From contig DATKDU010000403.1 of NCBI GenBank assembly GCA_035512595.1, positions 1 through 15,079 of the forward strand: a DNA stretch of 15,079 nt, written 5' to 3'. Shown piece after piece: positions 1 through 5,891 of the stretch. Position numbers and translations under genes: made by a program. Each line of letters opens with the position of its first letter. Positions within the stretch are counted from its first letter, which is position 1. The notes under the pieces are model-generated. The model searched no databases, was not told where the DNA came from, and saw only the letters and a list, made by a program, of their open reading frames with translations. Origin of the DNA: DATKDU01 sp035512595 (GTDB lineage: Bacteria > Planctomycetota > Planctomycetia > Pirellulales > Pirellulaceae).

Positions 1-653
1 ACGATGTCGTCGTTCGTCCGGCCGAGGAACTTCAGCGTGCTCGCCAGACTCGCCATCGTCTTCTGCGTGGCCGATTTCAGGTCGTCCGCTTTCTCGGCCT
101 GGCCGGCGATGAAGATCTTGCGGCCCGGCGGAAGGATTGCCATGTGCTCGCTGCCGGCGATTCGTCCTTCCGCGCCCCAGGAACGCAGCGACACTTTCGA
201 GTCTTCGTTGATCATGGACATTCCAACCGCATCCACGGCGACCAGTGCACCGGGCTGCGGCAACCGGGTCCGCACGAGGCTGACGGCCGGCTTGATCACT
301 GGCGGGGAGTCCTTGGTGAACTCCCGCTTGATCGCTTCCATCGCCGCGGATGCCGCTGCCTCGTCGGCGGCATAGACGTTCAGCTTTGCGCACGCGTGCA
401 GCGATGCGTGGGCGGCCCGCAGCTTTTTATCCAGAGAGTTCAACACCTCGGCCGCCTGCACCTCGGCGCTTGCCGTGGTGTCGATGGGCAGCACCTGTGA
501 CGTGTGCACCAGCAATTCGTTGCCGACGATCACCGCTCGCGACGTGCCGGTCGTGGCACTGGGTTCGATGCAGCGGAGGGGCGCAGGCTCGGCGGCGTTC
601 GAAAAACCGACAATGGCAATCAGCGCTACGGCGAGGGGAACAATAGAGCGCAT
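1..653 (-). CDS. Exported RidA/YjgF-like protein, probably two tandem Rid domains (3' end outside window)
   Basis: Reading from ATG at 653 to the window edge gives 217 complete codons with no stop, so the C-terminus is missing. The N-terminus MRSIVPLAVALIAIVGFSNA is a typical Sec signal peptide, with cleavage near residue 20-22, so the protein is probably periplasmic. Residues about 30-145 resemble a RidA/YjgF/Rid fold: an early strand (VIVGNELLVHTSQV), a helix with KKLRAAHASL and the strand LNVYAADE, then VRTRLPQPGALVAVDAV, which matches the Rid region carrying the conserved arginine. Residues about 168-217 (AILPPGRKIFIAGQAEKAD, then a helix) look like the start of a second Rid unit. Cytosolic RidA hydrolyses reactive enamines/imines; whether this exported relative does so is unknown. 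No clear Shine-Dalgarno site precedes the ATG. The next gene upstream on this strand ends at 778, so it may be the last gene of the sdh transcript, but the 124-base gap makes that uncertain. Confidence 0.75.
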   Translation of the reverse strand, partial: MRSIVPLAVALIAIVGFSNAAEPAPLRCIEPSATTGTSRAVIVGNELLVHTSQVLPIDTTASAEVQAAEVLNSLDKKLRAAHASLHACAKLNVYAADEAAASAAMEAIKREFTKDSPPVIKPAVSLVRTRLPQPGALVAVDAVGMSMINEDSKVSLRSWGAEGRIAGSEHMAILPPGRKIFIAGQAEKADDLKSATQKTMASLASTLKFLGRTNDDI

Positions 654-699
654 GGCTATGGGTCACGATCAGGAAGTAGGAGTCATAAACGATCGGCAC

Positions 700-734
700 T
701 GCAAATTGGAGATTGACAATCGCCAGTTTGCAAT
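700..734. repeat. Degenerate heptamer array, five units
   Basis: Five consecutive 7-bp units can be read: TGCAAAT, TGGAGAT, TGACAAT, CGCCAGT, TTGCAAT. The units are diverged but keep the 7-bp register and mostly end in AT. It lies in the 124-base gap between the Rid-like gene and the TPR-like gene. Confidence 0.5.
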
Positions 735-746
735 TCCCCAGAGAGG

Positions 747-774
747 CTTCTGACTGCCGCCTTCCGACTTCGAC
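747..774. repeat. Four-unit heptamer array
   Basis: Four adjacent 7-bp units: CTTCTGA, CTGCCGC, CTTCCGA, CTTCGAC, 28 bp in total, ending four bases before the stop codon of the minus-strand gene at 778. It has the same unit length and copy number as the arrays inside the DUF1549/DUF1553 gene, with a different sequence. Confidence 0.5.
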
Positions 775-777
775 CGC

Positions 778-1302
778 TCACCGCGTCTGCACTTCCTCGC
801 CAAACTCGGCCTCGACGTCGCGCTTCAGGTCTTGCTCCGCGGGGGCTTCGACTTCCGCAATCCGCTCGAACATCCGCACGCACGTGTTGTAGCGCAGGAT
901 CGCGTCGGGATTGTCAGGCGGGGCCAGCGCCTCGGCCCGCTCGAAGCAGTGCATGGCGTGCAGGTACCAGCCGCTGACTGCCGTCGAGGGGACCTTGCGC
1001 GACGCCTGGGCCTTTCCCCACCGCTCGTGGATCACCCCTTCGTAATAGGCCCGCTCGTACTGCCCGGCCAGCCGCGGCAGGACCGCCTTGGCCCGGTGGA
1101 AGGCATCGACGTACTCCTCCTCGAACAGGTCGGTGATCGCCAGCAGCATCGTGACCAGCGCCTGCTGGTTGTCGGGATCGACCGCCAGCATGTCCAGGCA
1201 GATGCTCTCCGCCTCCAGCGGCTCGTTGAGCAGGCGGTAGCGGAGCGCCTTGTCGAGCGCGGCGCCAATCGCCATTTCGGGAATCGACTTGAGCTTGCGC
1301 AT
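778..1302 (-). CDS. TPR-like hypothetical protein, last gene of the sdh cluster
   Basis: A protein of 174 residues starting at ATG 1302, with a GGAG Shine-Dalgarno (1311-1314) eight bases upstream. It begins 21 bases after the sdhB stop, so it is very probably co-transcribed with sdhCAB. It is soluble, with no signal peptide or membrane segment. Helix pairs such as residues 28-60 (EPLEAESICLDMLAVDPDNQ) and about 112-150 (HAMHCFERAEALAPPDNPDA) have the alternating Ala/Leu and DP.N turn pattern of tetratricopeptide repeats, which usually mediate protein-protein contact. The C-terminus is acidic. I do not recognise a named family. Its position suggests a role in assembly or regulation of the dehydrogenase, but that is inference; it could simply be a passenger gene. 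Confidence 0.8.
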   Translation of the reverse strand: MRKLKSIPEMAIGAALDKALRYRLLNEPLEAESICLDMLAVDPDNQQALVTMLLAITDLFEEEYVDAFHRAKAVLPRLAGQYERAYYEGVIHERWGKAQASRKVPSTAVSGWYLHAMHCFERAEALAPPDNPDAILRYNTCVRMFERIAEVEAPAEQDLKRDVEAEFGEEVQTR

Positions 1303-1323
1303 GGGAAAAACTCCGGAAAGAGG

Positions 1324-2109
1324 CTACGAATCTCCATTCCGTGGAGCATCAGGCGTTCCACTGGGCGGCTGCTTTGGCCGCGGGCTGACGATCTGCAGCA
1401 GCCGGCACAGCGGGTCGTAATATCGATCGACCACCCGCTCCTTGAGCGGGATGATCGCATTGTCGGTGATGTGAATGTCCTCCGGGCAGACCTCCGAGCA
1501 GCACTTGGTGATGTTGCAGTAGCCGACGCCCAGCTCCTCTTTGAGCAGCGGCACTCGATCCGCCGCATCGAGCGGGTGCATCTCCAGGCCGGCCACGCGG
1601 ACGAGGAACCGCGGCCCGCAAAACTCATCCTTCCGCTCGTGGTCGCGGAGGACGTGGCAGACGTTTTGACACAAAAAGCACTCGATGCACTTGCGGAATT
1701 CCTGCACCCGGTCGGCCTCGGCCTGCGAGAATTGCCGCGGTCGGTCGGTGCGAAGCTGGAAACCCGGAATCTTTTTGTTGACCCGGAAATTCCACGACAC
1801 GTCGCAAGCCAGGTCCTTGATCACGGGAAAGGCCTTCATCGGCCGGACCACGATCGGCTCGCCCGGCGGATACTTGTCGATCCGGTCCATGCAGGTCAGC
1901 CGGGGCCGGCCGTTGACCTCCGCGCTGCACGAGCCGCACCGCCCCGCTTTGCAGTTCCATCGCACCGCCAAATCCGAAGCGTGACGCGCCTGCACTTCGT
2001 GGATCGCATCCAGCACCACCATCCCCGGCGCCGTCGGCACTTTGTACTCCACCAGCTCCCCTTGCTGGCTGTCGCCGCGGTAGATGCGCAAGGTGGTTTC
2101 GTCGGCCAT
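1324..2109 (-). CDS. sdhB: Succinate dehydrogenase iron-sulfur subunit (SdhB)
   Basis: This subunit carries electrons from the flavin in SdhA to quinone through three iron-sulfur clusters. I chose ATG 2109 (MADETTLRIY, 261 residues) over the in-frame codon at 2178: it follows the sdhA stop (TGA at 2113-2111) by one base, with GGGAAG just upstream inside sdhA, which points to translational coupling. The plant-ferredoxin-type domain has C53, C58, C61 and C73 (motif CKAGRCGSC) for [2Fe-2S]. The C-terminal ferredoxin-like domain has CxxCxxCxxxC at 141-151, plus C198, C204 and C208-Pro. By homology C141, C144, C147 and C208 bind [4Fe-4S], and C151, C198 and C204 bind [3Fe-4S]. Usual SdhB proteins are 230-260 residues, so the length is normal. 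The stretch MKAFPVIKDLACDVSW and the overall sequence look closer to actinobacterial Sdh1 than to the E. coli enzyme; this is from memory, not a search. Confidence 0.96.
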   Translation of the reverse strand: MADETTLRIYRGDSQQGELVEYKVPTAPGMVVLDAIHEVQARHASDLAVRWNCKAGRCGSCSAEVNGRPRLTCMDRIDKYPPGEPIVVRPMKAFPVIKDLACDVSWNFRVNKKIPGFQLRTDRPRQFSQAEADRVQEFRKCIECFLCQNVCHVLRDHERKDEFCGPRFLVRVAGLEMHPLDAADRVPLLKEELGVGYCNITKCCSEVCPEDIHITDNAIIPLKERVVDRYYDPLCRLLQIVSPRPKQPPSGTPDAPRNGDS

Positions 2110-2110
2110 A

Positions 2111-3955
2111 TCACTTCCCTTGGACAAGCTCCGCCAGCTCCGCCGGCATTTCCGGCAGCGGCTGGCGCTGGACTTCAATCCCCGCCGCCGATTGCCGCAC
2201 GATCAAGTTGAATTTGCCCCACTCTTGCTCCGCATCGGGAAAATCTTCCCGCGTGTGAGCGCCGCGGCTCTCCTGCCTTAGCAGTGCTGCCCGCACGACG
2301 GCCGCGCTGATGTCGAGCATGTTCGTCAGGTCCTGCGCCAGGTGCCAGCCCGGATTGAACTGGATGTTGCCGCCGCATTTGACGCCGGCCGCTCGCTGGC
2401 GTAAGTCCGCCAGCTTGACCAGCGCTTCATCGAGATCGGCCTGCGAGCGGACAATGCCGACGTTCCGCTGCATGAGCTGCTGGAGCTCCTGGTGCAGGGC
2501 ATACGGATTCTCTCCCTGCGGCCGTTCGAGCGGCGCGAGCGCCGCCGCCGCGGTCCGCTCGATCTCCGCGTCGTCGATCCGCGGCCACTCGGGCGTTTCG
2601 CGGGCCTTCGCGGCGGCATATTCCCCGGCCCGTTTGCCGAAGACGAGCAGATCGGAAAGCGAATTGCCCCCCAGCCGATTGGCCCCGTGCAAGCCGCCGG
2701 CCACTTCCCCCGCGGCAAAGAGCCCCGGCAGCGTCGATTCCTGCGTTTCCGGGTGGACGCGCACGCCCCCCATCATGTAGTGGCAGGTTGGGCCGACCTC
2801 CATCGGCTCGGCCGTGATATCGACGTCGGCCAGCTCCTTGAACTGGTGGTACATGCCCGGCAGTTTTCGTTTGATTTCTTCGGGCGAGCGGCGGGAAGCA
2901 ATGTCCAAATAGACGCCGCCGTGGGGAGTGCCGCGGCCAGCGCGGACTTCGGCCCGGATGGCGCGGGCGACAACGTCGCGAGTGAGCAGCTCCGGCGGAC
3001 GCCGCGCGTCGGGGCGTTTTCCCGCGACGACCGCCTGCACCCACCGCTGAGCCTCGTCCTGCGTATCCGCAAATTCCCCGCGGTAGCGGTCGGGGATGTA
3101 GTCGAACATGAACCGCTTGCGGTCGCCGTTTAAGAGCACGCCCCCTTCGCCGCGGACCCCTTCGGTGATCAGCGTGCCGCGGACGCTCGGCGGCCAGACC
3201 ATGCCGGTGGGATGGAACTGCACGAATTCCATGTCGATCAGGTCCGCGCCGGCCCACAAGGCCAGGGCGTGCCCGTCGGCCGTGTATTCCCAGGAGTTGC
3301 TGTTGATCTCCCAGCATTGGCCAATGCCGCCGGTGGCGAGAACGACCGCCTTGGCGCGGAACACGACGAACCGGCCGCTCTCGCGAAAGTACCCCAGGCA
3401 GCCGGCGGCGCGGCCGCGAGGAGCGGCACCGACGGCACCGACGCTGGTAGCGTCGGCCACGAGGATGCGGCGAATCGTACACTCCATGAAGACTTCGATC
3501 CCCTGGTGAACGCCCCGGTCCTGGAGCGTGCGGATCATCTCCAGGCCCGTGCGGTCGCCGACGTGCGCCAGCCGCGGATAGGTGTGCCCGCCGAAGTTCC
3601 GCTGGAGGATGTGGCCGTCCTTGGTGCGGTCGAAGACGGCGCCCCACTCTTCCAGCTCGCGGACCCGCGTCGGCGCTTCCTGCGCGTGGAGCTGCGCCAT
3701 CCGCCACTGGTTGAGGTGCTGCCCCCCTTTCATCGTGTCGCGGAAGTGGACCTTCCAGTCGTCCCGCGCATCGACGTTCGCCAGAGCGGCGGCAATCCCC
3801 CCTTCCGCCATAACCGTGTGCGCCTTGCCGAGGAGCGACTTGCAGACGAGGGCCGTCTTGGCTCCGCGGTTCGATGCTTCAATGGCCGCCCGCAGCCCAG
3901 CGCCGCCAGCGCCGACCACAACCACGTCGAACTGGTGCGTCTGATATTTGGACAT
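2111..3955 (-). CDS. sdhA: Succinate dehydrogenase/fumarate reductase flavoprotein subunit (SdhA)
   Basis: The catalytic subunit that oxidises succinate to fumarate, 614 residues. The N-terminus has a Rossmann FAD motif (VVVVGAGGAGLRAA, residues 11-24). H46 in KAHTVMAEGG aligns with the histidine that binds FAD covalently. Substrate residues are visible: H248 in FHPTG, R331 in TRDVVARAI as the likely proton-shuttle arginine, H392 in CHYMMGG, and R427 in GANRLGGNSL. The segment LNQWRMAQLHAQEAP and RNFGGHTYPRLAHVGDRTG are characteristic of the Sdh1-like group. Residues about 168-187 (VADATSVGAVGAAPRGRAAG) look like a small low-complexity insertion before the second strand of the FAD domain. It starts at ATG 3955 with no convincing Shine-Dalgarno, 195 bases after the sdhC stop, a gap occupied by heptamer repeats. 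It overlaps no other real gene; long plus-strand frames here are shadows. Confidence 0.97.
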   Translation of the reverse strand: MSKYQTHQFDVVVVGAGGAGLRAAIEASNRGAKTALVCKSLLGKAHTVMAEGGIAAALANVDARDDWKVHFRDTMKGGQHLNQWRMAQLHAQEAPTRVRELEEWGAVFDRTKDGHILQRNFGGHTYPRLAHVGDRTGLEMIRTLQDRGVHQGIEVFMECTIRRILVADATSVGAVGAAPRGRAAGCLGYFRESGRFVVFRAKAVVLATGGIGQCWEINSNSWEYTADGHALALWAGADLIDMEFVQFHPTGMVWPPSVRGTLITEGVRGEGGVLLNGDRKRFMFDYIPDRYRGEFADTQDEAQRWVQAVVAGKRPDARRPPELLTRDVVARAIRAEVRAGRGTPHGGVYLDIASRRSPEEIKRKLPGMYHQFKELADVDITAEPMEVGPTCHYMMGGVRVHPETQESTLPGLFAAGEVAGGLHGANRLGGNSLSDLLVFGKRAGEYAAAKARETPEWPRIDDAEIERTAAAALAPLERPQGENPYALHQELQQLMQRNVGIVRSQADLDEALVKLADLRQRAAGVKCGGNIQFNPGWHLAQDLTNMLDISAAVVRAALLRQESRGAHTREDFPDAEQEWGKFNLIVRQSAAGIEVQRQPLPEMPAELAELVQGK

Positions 3956-4000
3956 GGAGCGGGCGAATGGAAAAGGGAATCTGTGCTGGAACGTGGTCCA

Positions 4001-4142
4001 AATCCGAAATCCGAAACAAATTCGAAACTCGAATTCCGAATGTTCGAAACGGGATGGGTCACTTCGTTTGCGTCATTGGATTTTTTTGGCCTTCGTGCTT
4101 GTTTCGAGTTTCGGATTTCGTGCTTCGGATTTTGCTTCGATT
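4001..4142. repeat. Inverted heptamer-repeat structure between sdhC and sdhA
   Basis: Left arm 4001-4050 contains ATCCGAA twice, then TTCGAAA, CTCGAAT and TCCGAAT-type units. Right arm 4101-4142 contains TTTCGAG, TTTCGGA, TTTCGTG and CTTCGGA in 7-bp register. The arms are inverted relative to each other: 4005-4017 is the exact reverse complement of 4108-4120 (13 bp), and 4023-4033 of 4103-4113 (11 bp). The transcript of the sdh operon could therefore fold into a long stem with a loop of about 50-90 nucleotides ahead of sdhA. No good T-tract follows on the minus strand, so a simple terminator is not supported. Confidence 0.65.
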
Positions 4143-4150
4143 GCCAGTCG

Positions 4151-4948
4151 TCACAGCAGCCTCACGTCCACAATTCGCCCCGAGGCCACCATCCACACGT
4201 AGAAGTCGGCAAACCCCACCGAGAACAGGCTCATCCACGCAAACAGCATGTGATGCCGGTTGAGGAAGCTGGCCCCTTGCCAGGCGCGAAACCGCGCTTG
4301 ACCCAAGGCGACGCACGAGAAGCAATCGACATTGCCGCCGATCAAGTGCCGCAGCGAATGGCAGGAAAAGGTGTACAGCGAAAGGAGGGTCACATTCGCC
4401 GCCAGCACGAGCGTCCCCAGGCTGATCCCCAGCGTGTGTCCGCCAGCAGTCGGCCAGATGGCGGCGTGGACGACGTCGATCGCCAGGATCACCAGGAAGA
4501 TGAGGGCGAAGTAGAGAAAGTAGCGGTGCAGGTTTTGGAACAGAAACAGCCGCGTCTCGCCGCGGTAGTTGTGTCCGCGGGCTTCACCGACTGCGCAGGC
4601 CGGCGGGTCGAGGAAGAAGGCCCGGTAGTACGCCTTGCGGTAGTAATAGCAGGTGACGCGAAACCCGCCGGGAGCCCAGAGGATCAGAAATGCCGGCGAG
4701 ATCCAGGCCGGCAGCCACGGCAGGACGATCAGCGGCGAGTAGAACGGCGAGAGGAGGTACGCGTGGTCGGGCTGAACGGCCGTTCCTTCGCCGAGGTGAT
4801 AGTCGGCGTTGATGGCCGCGCGAAACGTGGCGTAGACAGCAAACGAACCGAGCGCTGCGGCGGTGGCCAGGGGCCCCAGCCACCACGCGTCGCGGCGCTC
4901 GGTCGCGCCGAGCCTGCCCCCTTGTGCAGTGGGAGAGCCTGCTGCCAT
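4151..4948 (-). CDS. sdhC: Succinate dehydrogenase membrane anchor subunit (SdhC, Sdh1-like)
   Basis: The membrane subunit that docks SdhAB and provides the quinone site, 265 residues, first gene of the operon. Starts at ATG 4948 with AGGA (4956-4959) seven bases upstream. Five hydrophobic segments are visible at about 22-43, 71-92, 142-164, 174-195 and 234-255. This single anchor is longer than E. coli SdhC or SdhD (about 115-130 residues each), and no separate sdhD is present. Conserved-looking cysteine/histidine sites: C100 in RVTCYYYRKAYYR, C118 in PPACAV, H141 in NLHRYF, C196-H197 and H201 in SCHSLRHL, C209 and C212 in VDCFSC, and H232-H233. The motif pattern fits the actinobacterial Sdh1 anchor (Rv0249c type), as does the flanking gene order. 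Assignment to sdh is firm from context; the cofactor content cannot be settled from sequence alone. Confidence 0.9.
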   Translation of the reverse strand: MAAGSPTAQGGRLGATERRDAWWLGPLATAAALGSFAVYATFRAAINADYHLGEGTAVQPDHAYLLSPFYSPLIVLPWLPAWISPAFLILWAPGGFRVTCYYYRKAYYRAFFLDPPACAVGEARGHNYRGETRLFLFQNLHRYFLYFALIFLVILAIDVVHAAIWPTAGGHTLGISLGTLVLAANVTLLSLYTFSCHSLRHLIGGNVDCFSCVALGQARFRAWQGASFLNRHHMLFAWMSLFSVGFADFYVWMVASGRIVDVRLL

Positions 4949-4971
4949 GAGGGGTTCCTGAAGGTAGGGGC

Positions 4972-5001
4972 ACTATATCGCAGGCCGCAGGCGTTCGTCA
5001 A
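4972..5001 (-). promoter_or_regulatory. Probable sigma70-type promoter of sdhCAB
   Basis: On the minus strand, TTGACG (5001-4996) is followed after 18 bases by TATAGT (4977-4972), five of six matches to consensus at each element. The start of transcription would be near 4965, giving a leader of about 17 bases that contains the AGGA ribosome site of sdhC. No binding site for a regulator was recognised. Confidence 0.65.
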
Positions 5002-5107
5002 ATCTGCATCGCGCTGGGCGCCCTCCTCGCCCGCCTGCTGGAGCTGAACCTGGCCCGAAGCCGCACGTCATGTGGTCCGCCGCTGCGGGGCGGACTTGTG
5101 GCCGCGC

Positions 5108-5506
5108 TCACTTGAGCAGGCGGACAAACCCCGCCTGCTCGAAGTGGTGATCGGAAGTGATGGCTTCGGTCAGTCCCTCTTCTTGCATCACGACAAAGCT
5201 AGCGCAATCAACGAGGGTCCACTGTTTGTCGCCGCGACCGCTCCAGTGCTGCCAGGCCTTGGCGTCGCGCGGCTCGTCGATGAACAGGACGGTTACCGAT
5301 GGATCGGCTTTGAGATCGGTTAGAAACCGAATTTGCCGTCCCTTGTCGAAGCGCATTCGGGTCAGCAGGGCCGATAATTCAAGCAGCACGTAGCTGGTGG
5401 TGATCAGTTGCCCGCCTTGATTCAGTACCTCGTCGATTCGCGTCTGCGCCGGCGCATGGTACTGCTCCGCTTGATCGGCCCAGGCAGCCCATCCTGACGT
5501 ATCCAC
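5108..5506 (-). CDS. vapC: PIN-domain toxin, VapC type
   Basis: VapC toxins are Mg2+-dependent endoribonucleases. From GTG 5506 the protein has 132 residues. The acidic PIN residues are present: D2 in VDTSGW, E43 in YVLLELSALL, D100 in TLVDCASF and D119 in TSDHHFEQAG. The start is not clean. PIN proteins usually have four to six residues before the first Asp, and the in-frame sequence before the GTG is ATT-AGA-CGC-TTC, encoding a fitting I-R-R-F strand. The ATT (5518-5516) overlaps the vapB stop TAG (5516-5514), but ATT is a very rare start codon. With GTG 5506 the first beta strand would be cut short. Either way the gene follows vapB directly and is probably translationally coupled to it. 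The active-site set looks complete, so the toxin may be functional. Confidence 0.88.
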   Translation of the reverse strand: MDTSGWAAWADQAEQYHAPAQTRIDEVLNQGGQLITTSYVLLELSALLTRMRFDKGRQIRFLTDLKADPSVTVLFIDEPRDAKAWQHWSGRGDKQWTLVDCASFVVMQEEGLTEAITSDHHFEQAGFVRLLK

Positions 5507-5513
5507 GAAGCGT

Positions 5514-5771
5514 CTAATCGTCCCCCCGATTCCTGAGTTCGTCCATCAGGGCTTCGCCAAGGTATTCATCATGTCGGACCCCGGCGTCCGGAACGCCCGA
5601 ATTGAACGCTCCCGCCCACTTGCGAAGCCGGCTGCCGGGAATCTCCTGCTGCATCGACTCGGCAACCAAGGCCCCGGCCAGCGATTCCACCGAATTGCCG
5701 GCGGCTTTCGCGCGCTCGACGAGCGGCAAATAGACTTCGTCGGGAAGCTCGATGAGAATCTGATGCGTCAT
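5514..5771 (-). CDS. vapB: VapB-type antitoxin
   Basis: A protein of 85 residues starting MTHQILIELPDEVYLPLVERA. The N-terminal strand followed by PDEVYLPLVERAKAAGNSVESL resembles a ribbon-helix-helix DNA-binding unit, in which the strand binds the operator. The C-terminal part (GVPDAGVRHDEYLGEALMDELR) is amphipathic and acidic, as expected for wrapping the toxin. I chose ATG 5771 because AGGTGG lies just upstream; an in-frame start at 5801 would lie inside the promoter. It sits directly ahead of the PIN toxin, the normal order for VapBC, and is expected to neutralise it and repress its own operon. Confidence 0.85.
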   Translation of the reverse strand: MTHQILIELPDEVYLPLVERAKAAGNSVESLAGALVAESMQQEIPGSRLRKWAGAFNSGVPDAGVRHDEYLGEALMDELRNRGDD

Positions 5772-5808
5772 GATCCACCTGGGGTGATCCCTTTCTCCCA
5801 TTCTAGCA
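5772..5808 (-). promoter_or_regulatory. Probable vapBC promoter with overlapping operator-like palindrome
   Basis: On the minus strand, TGC-TAGAAT (5808-5800) is an extended -10 motif 28 bases before the vapB start; no good -35 is visible. Between it and the start, 5772-5789 reads GATC-CACC-TGG-GGTG-ATC on the plus strand, a near-perfect palindrome with CACC/GGTG arms. It covers the ribosome site, a plausible place for autorepression by the VapBC complex. The operator role is inference. Confidence 0.45.
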
Positions 5809-5891
5809 CGAGGGGCATTCGACGCGCCATATCGCGTGCCATACCAGCGTCGCCGGGGATGCGGAATATGCCCCCCCGCCGAATGTGTCTG

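Noticed and set aside
832..2211. Long plus-strand open frame (459 codons) opposite sdhB and the TPR-like gene
   Set aside because: Shadow of GC-rich genes on the minus strand; arginine- and histidine-rich, no domain, while the minus strand encodes clear SdhB motifs.
3212..5047. Plus-strand open frame of 611 codons opposite sdhA and sdhC
   Set aside because: Runs across two well-supported minus-strand genes and the repeat-filled gap; composition is that of an antisense shadow.
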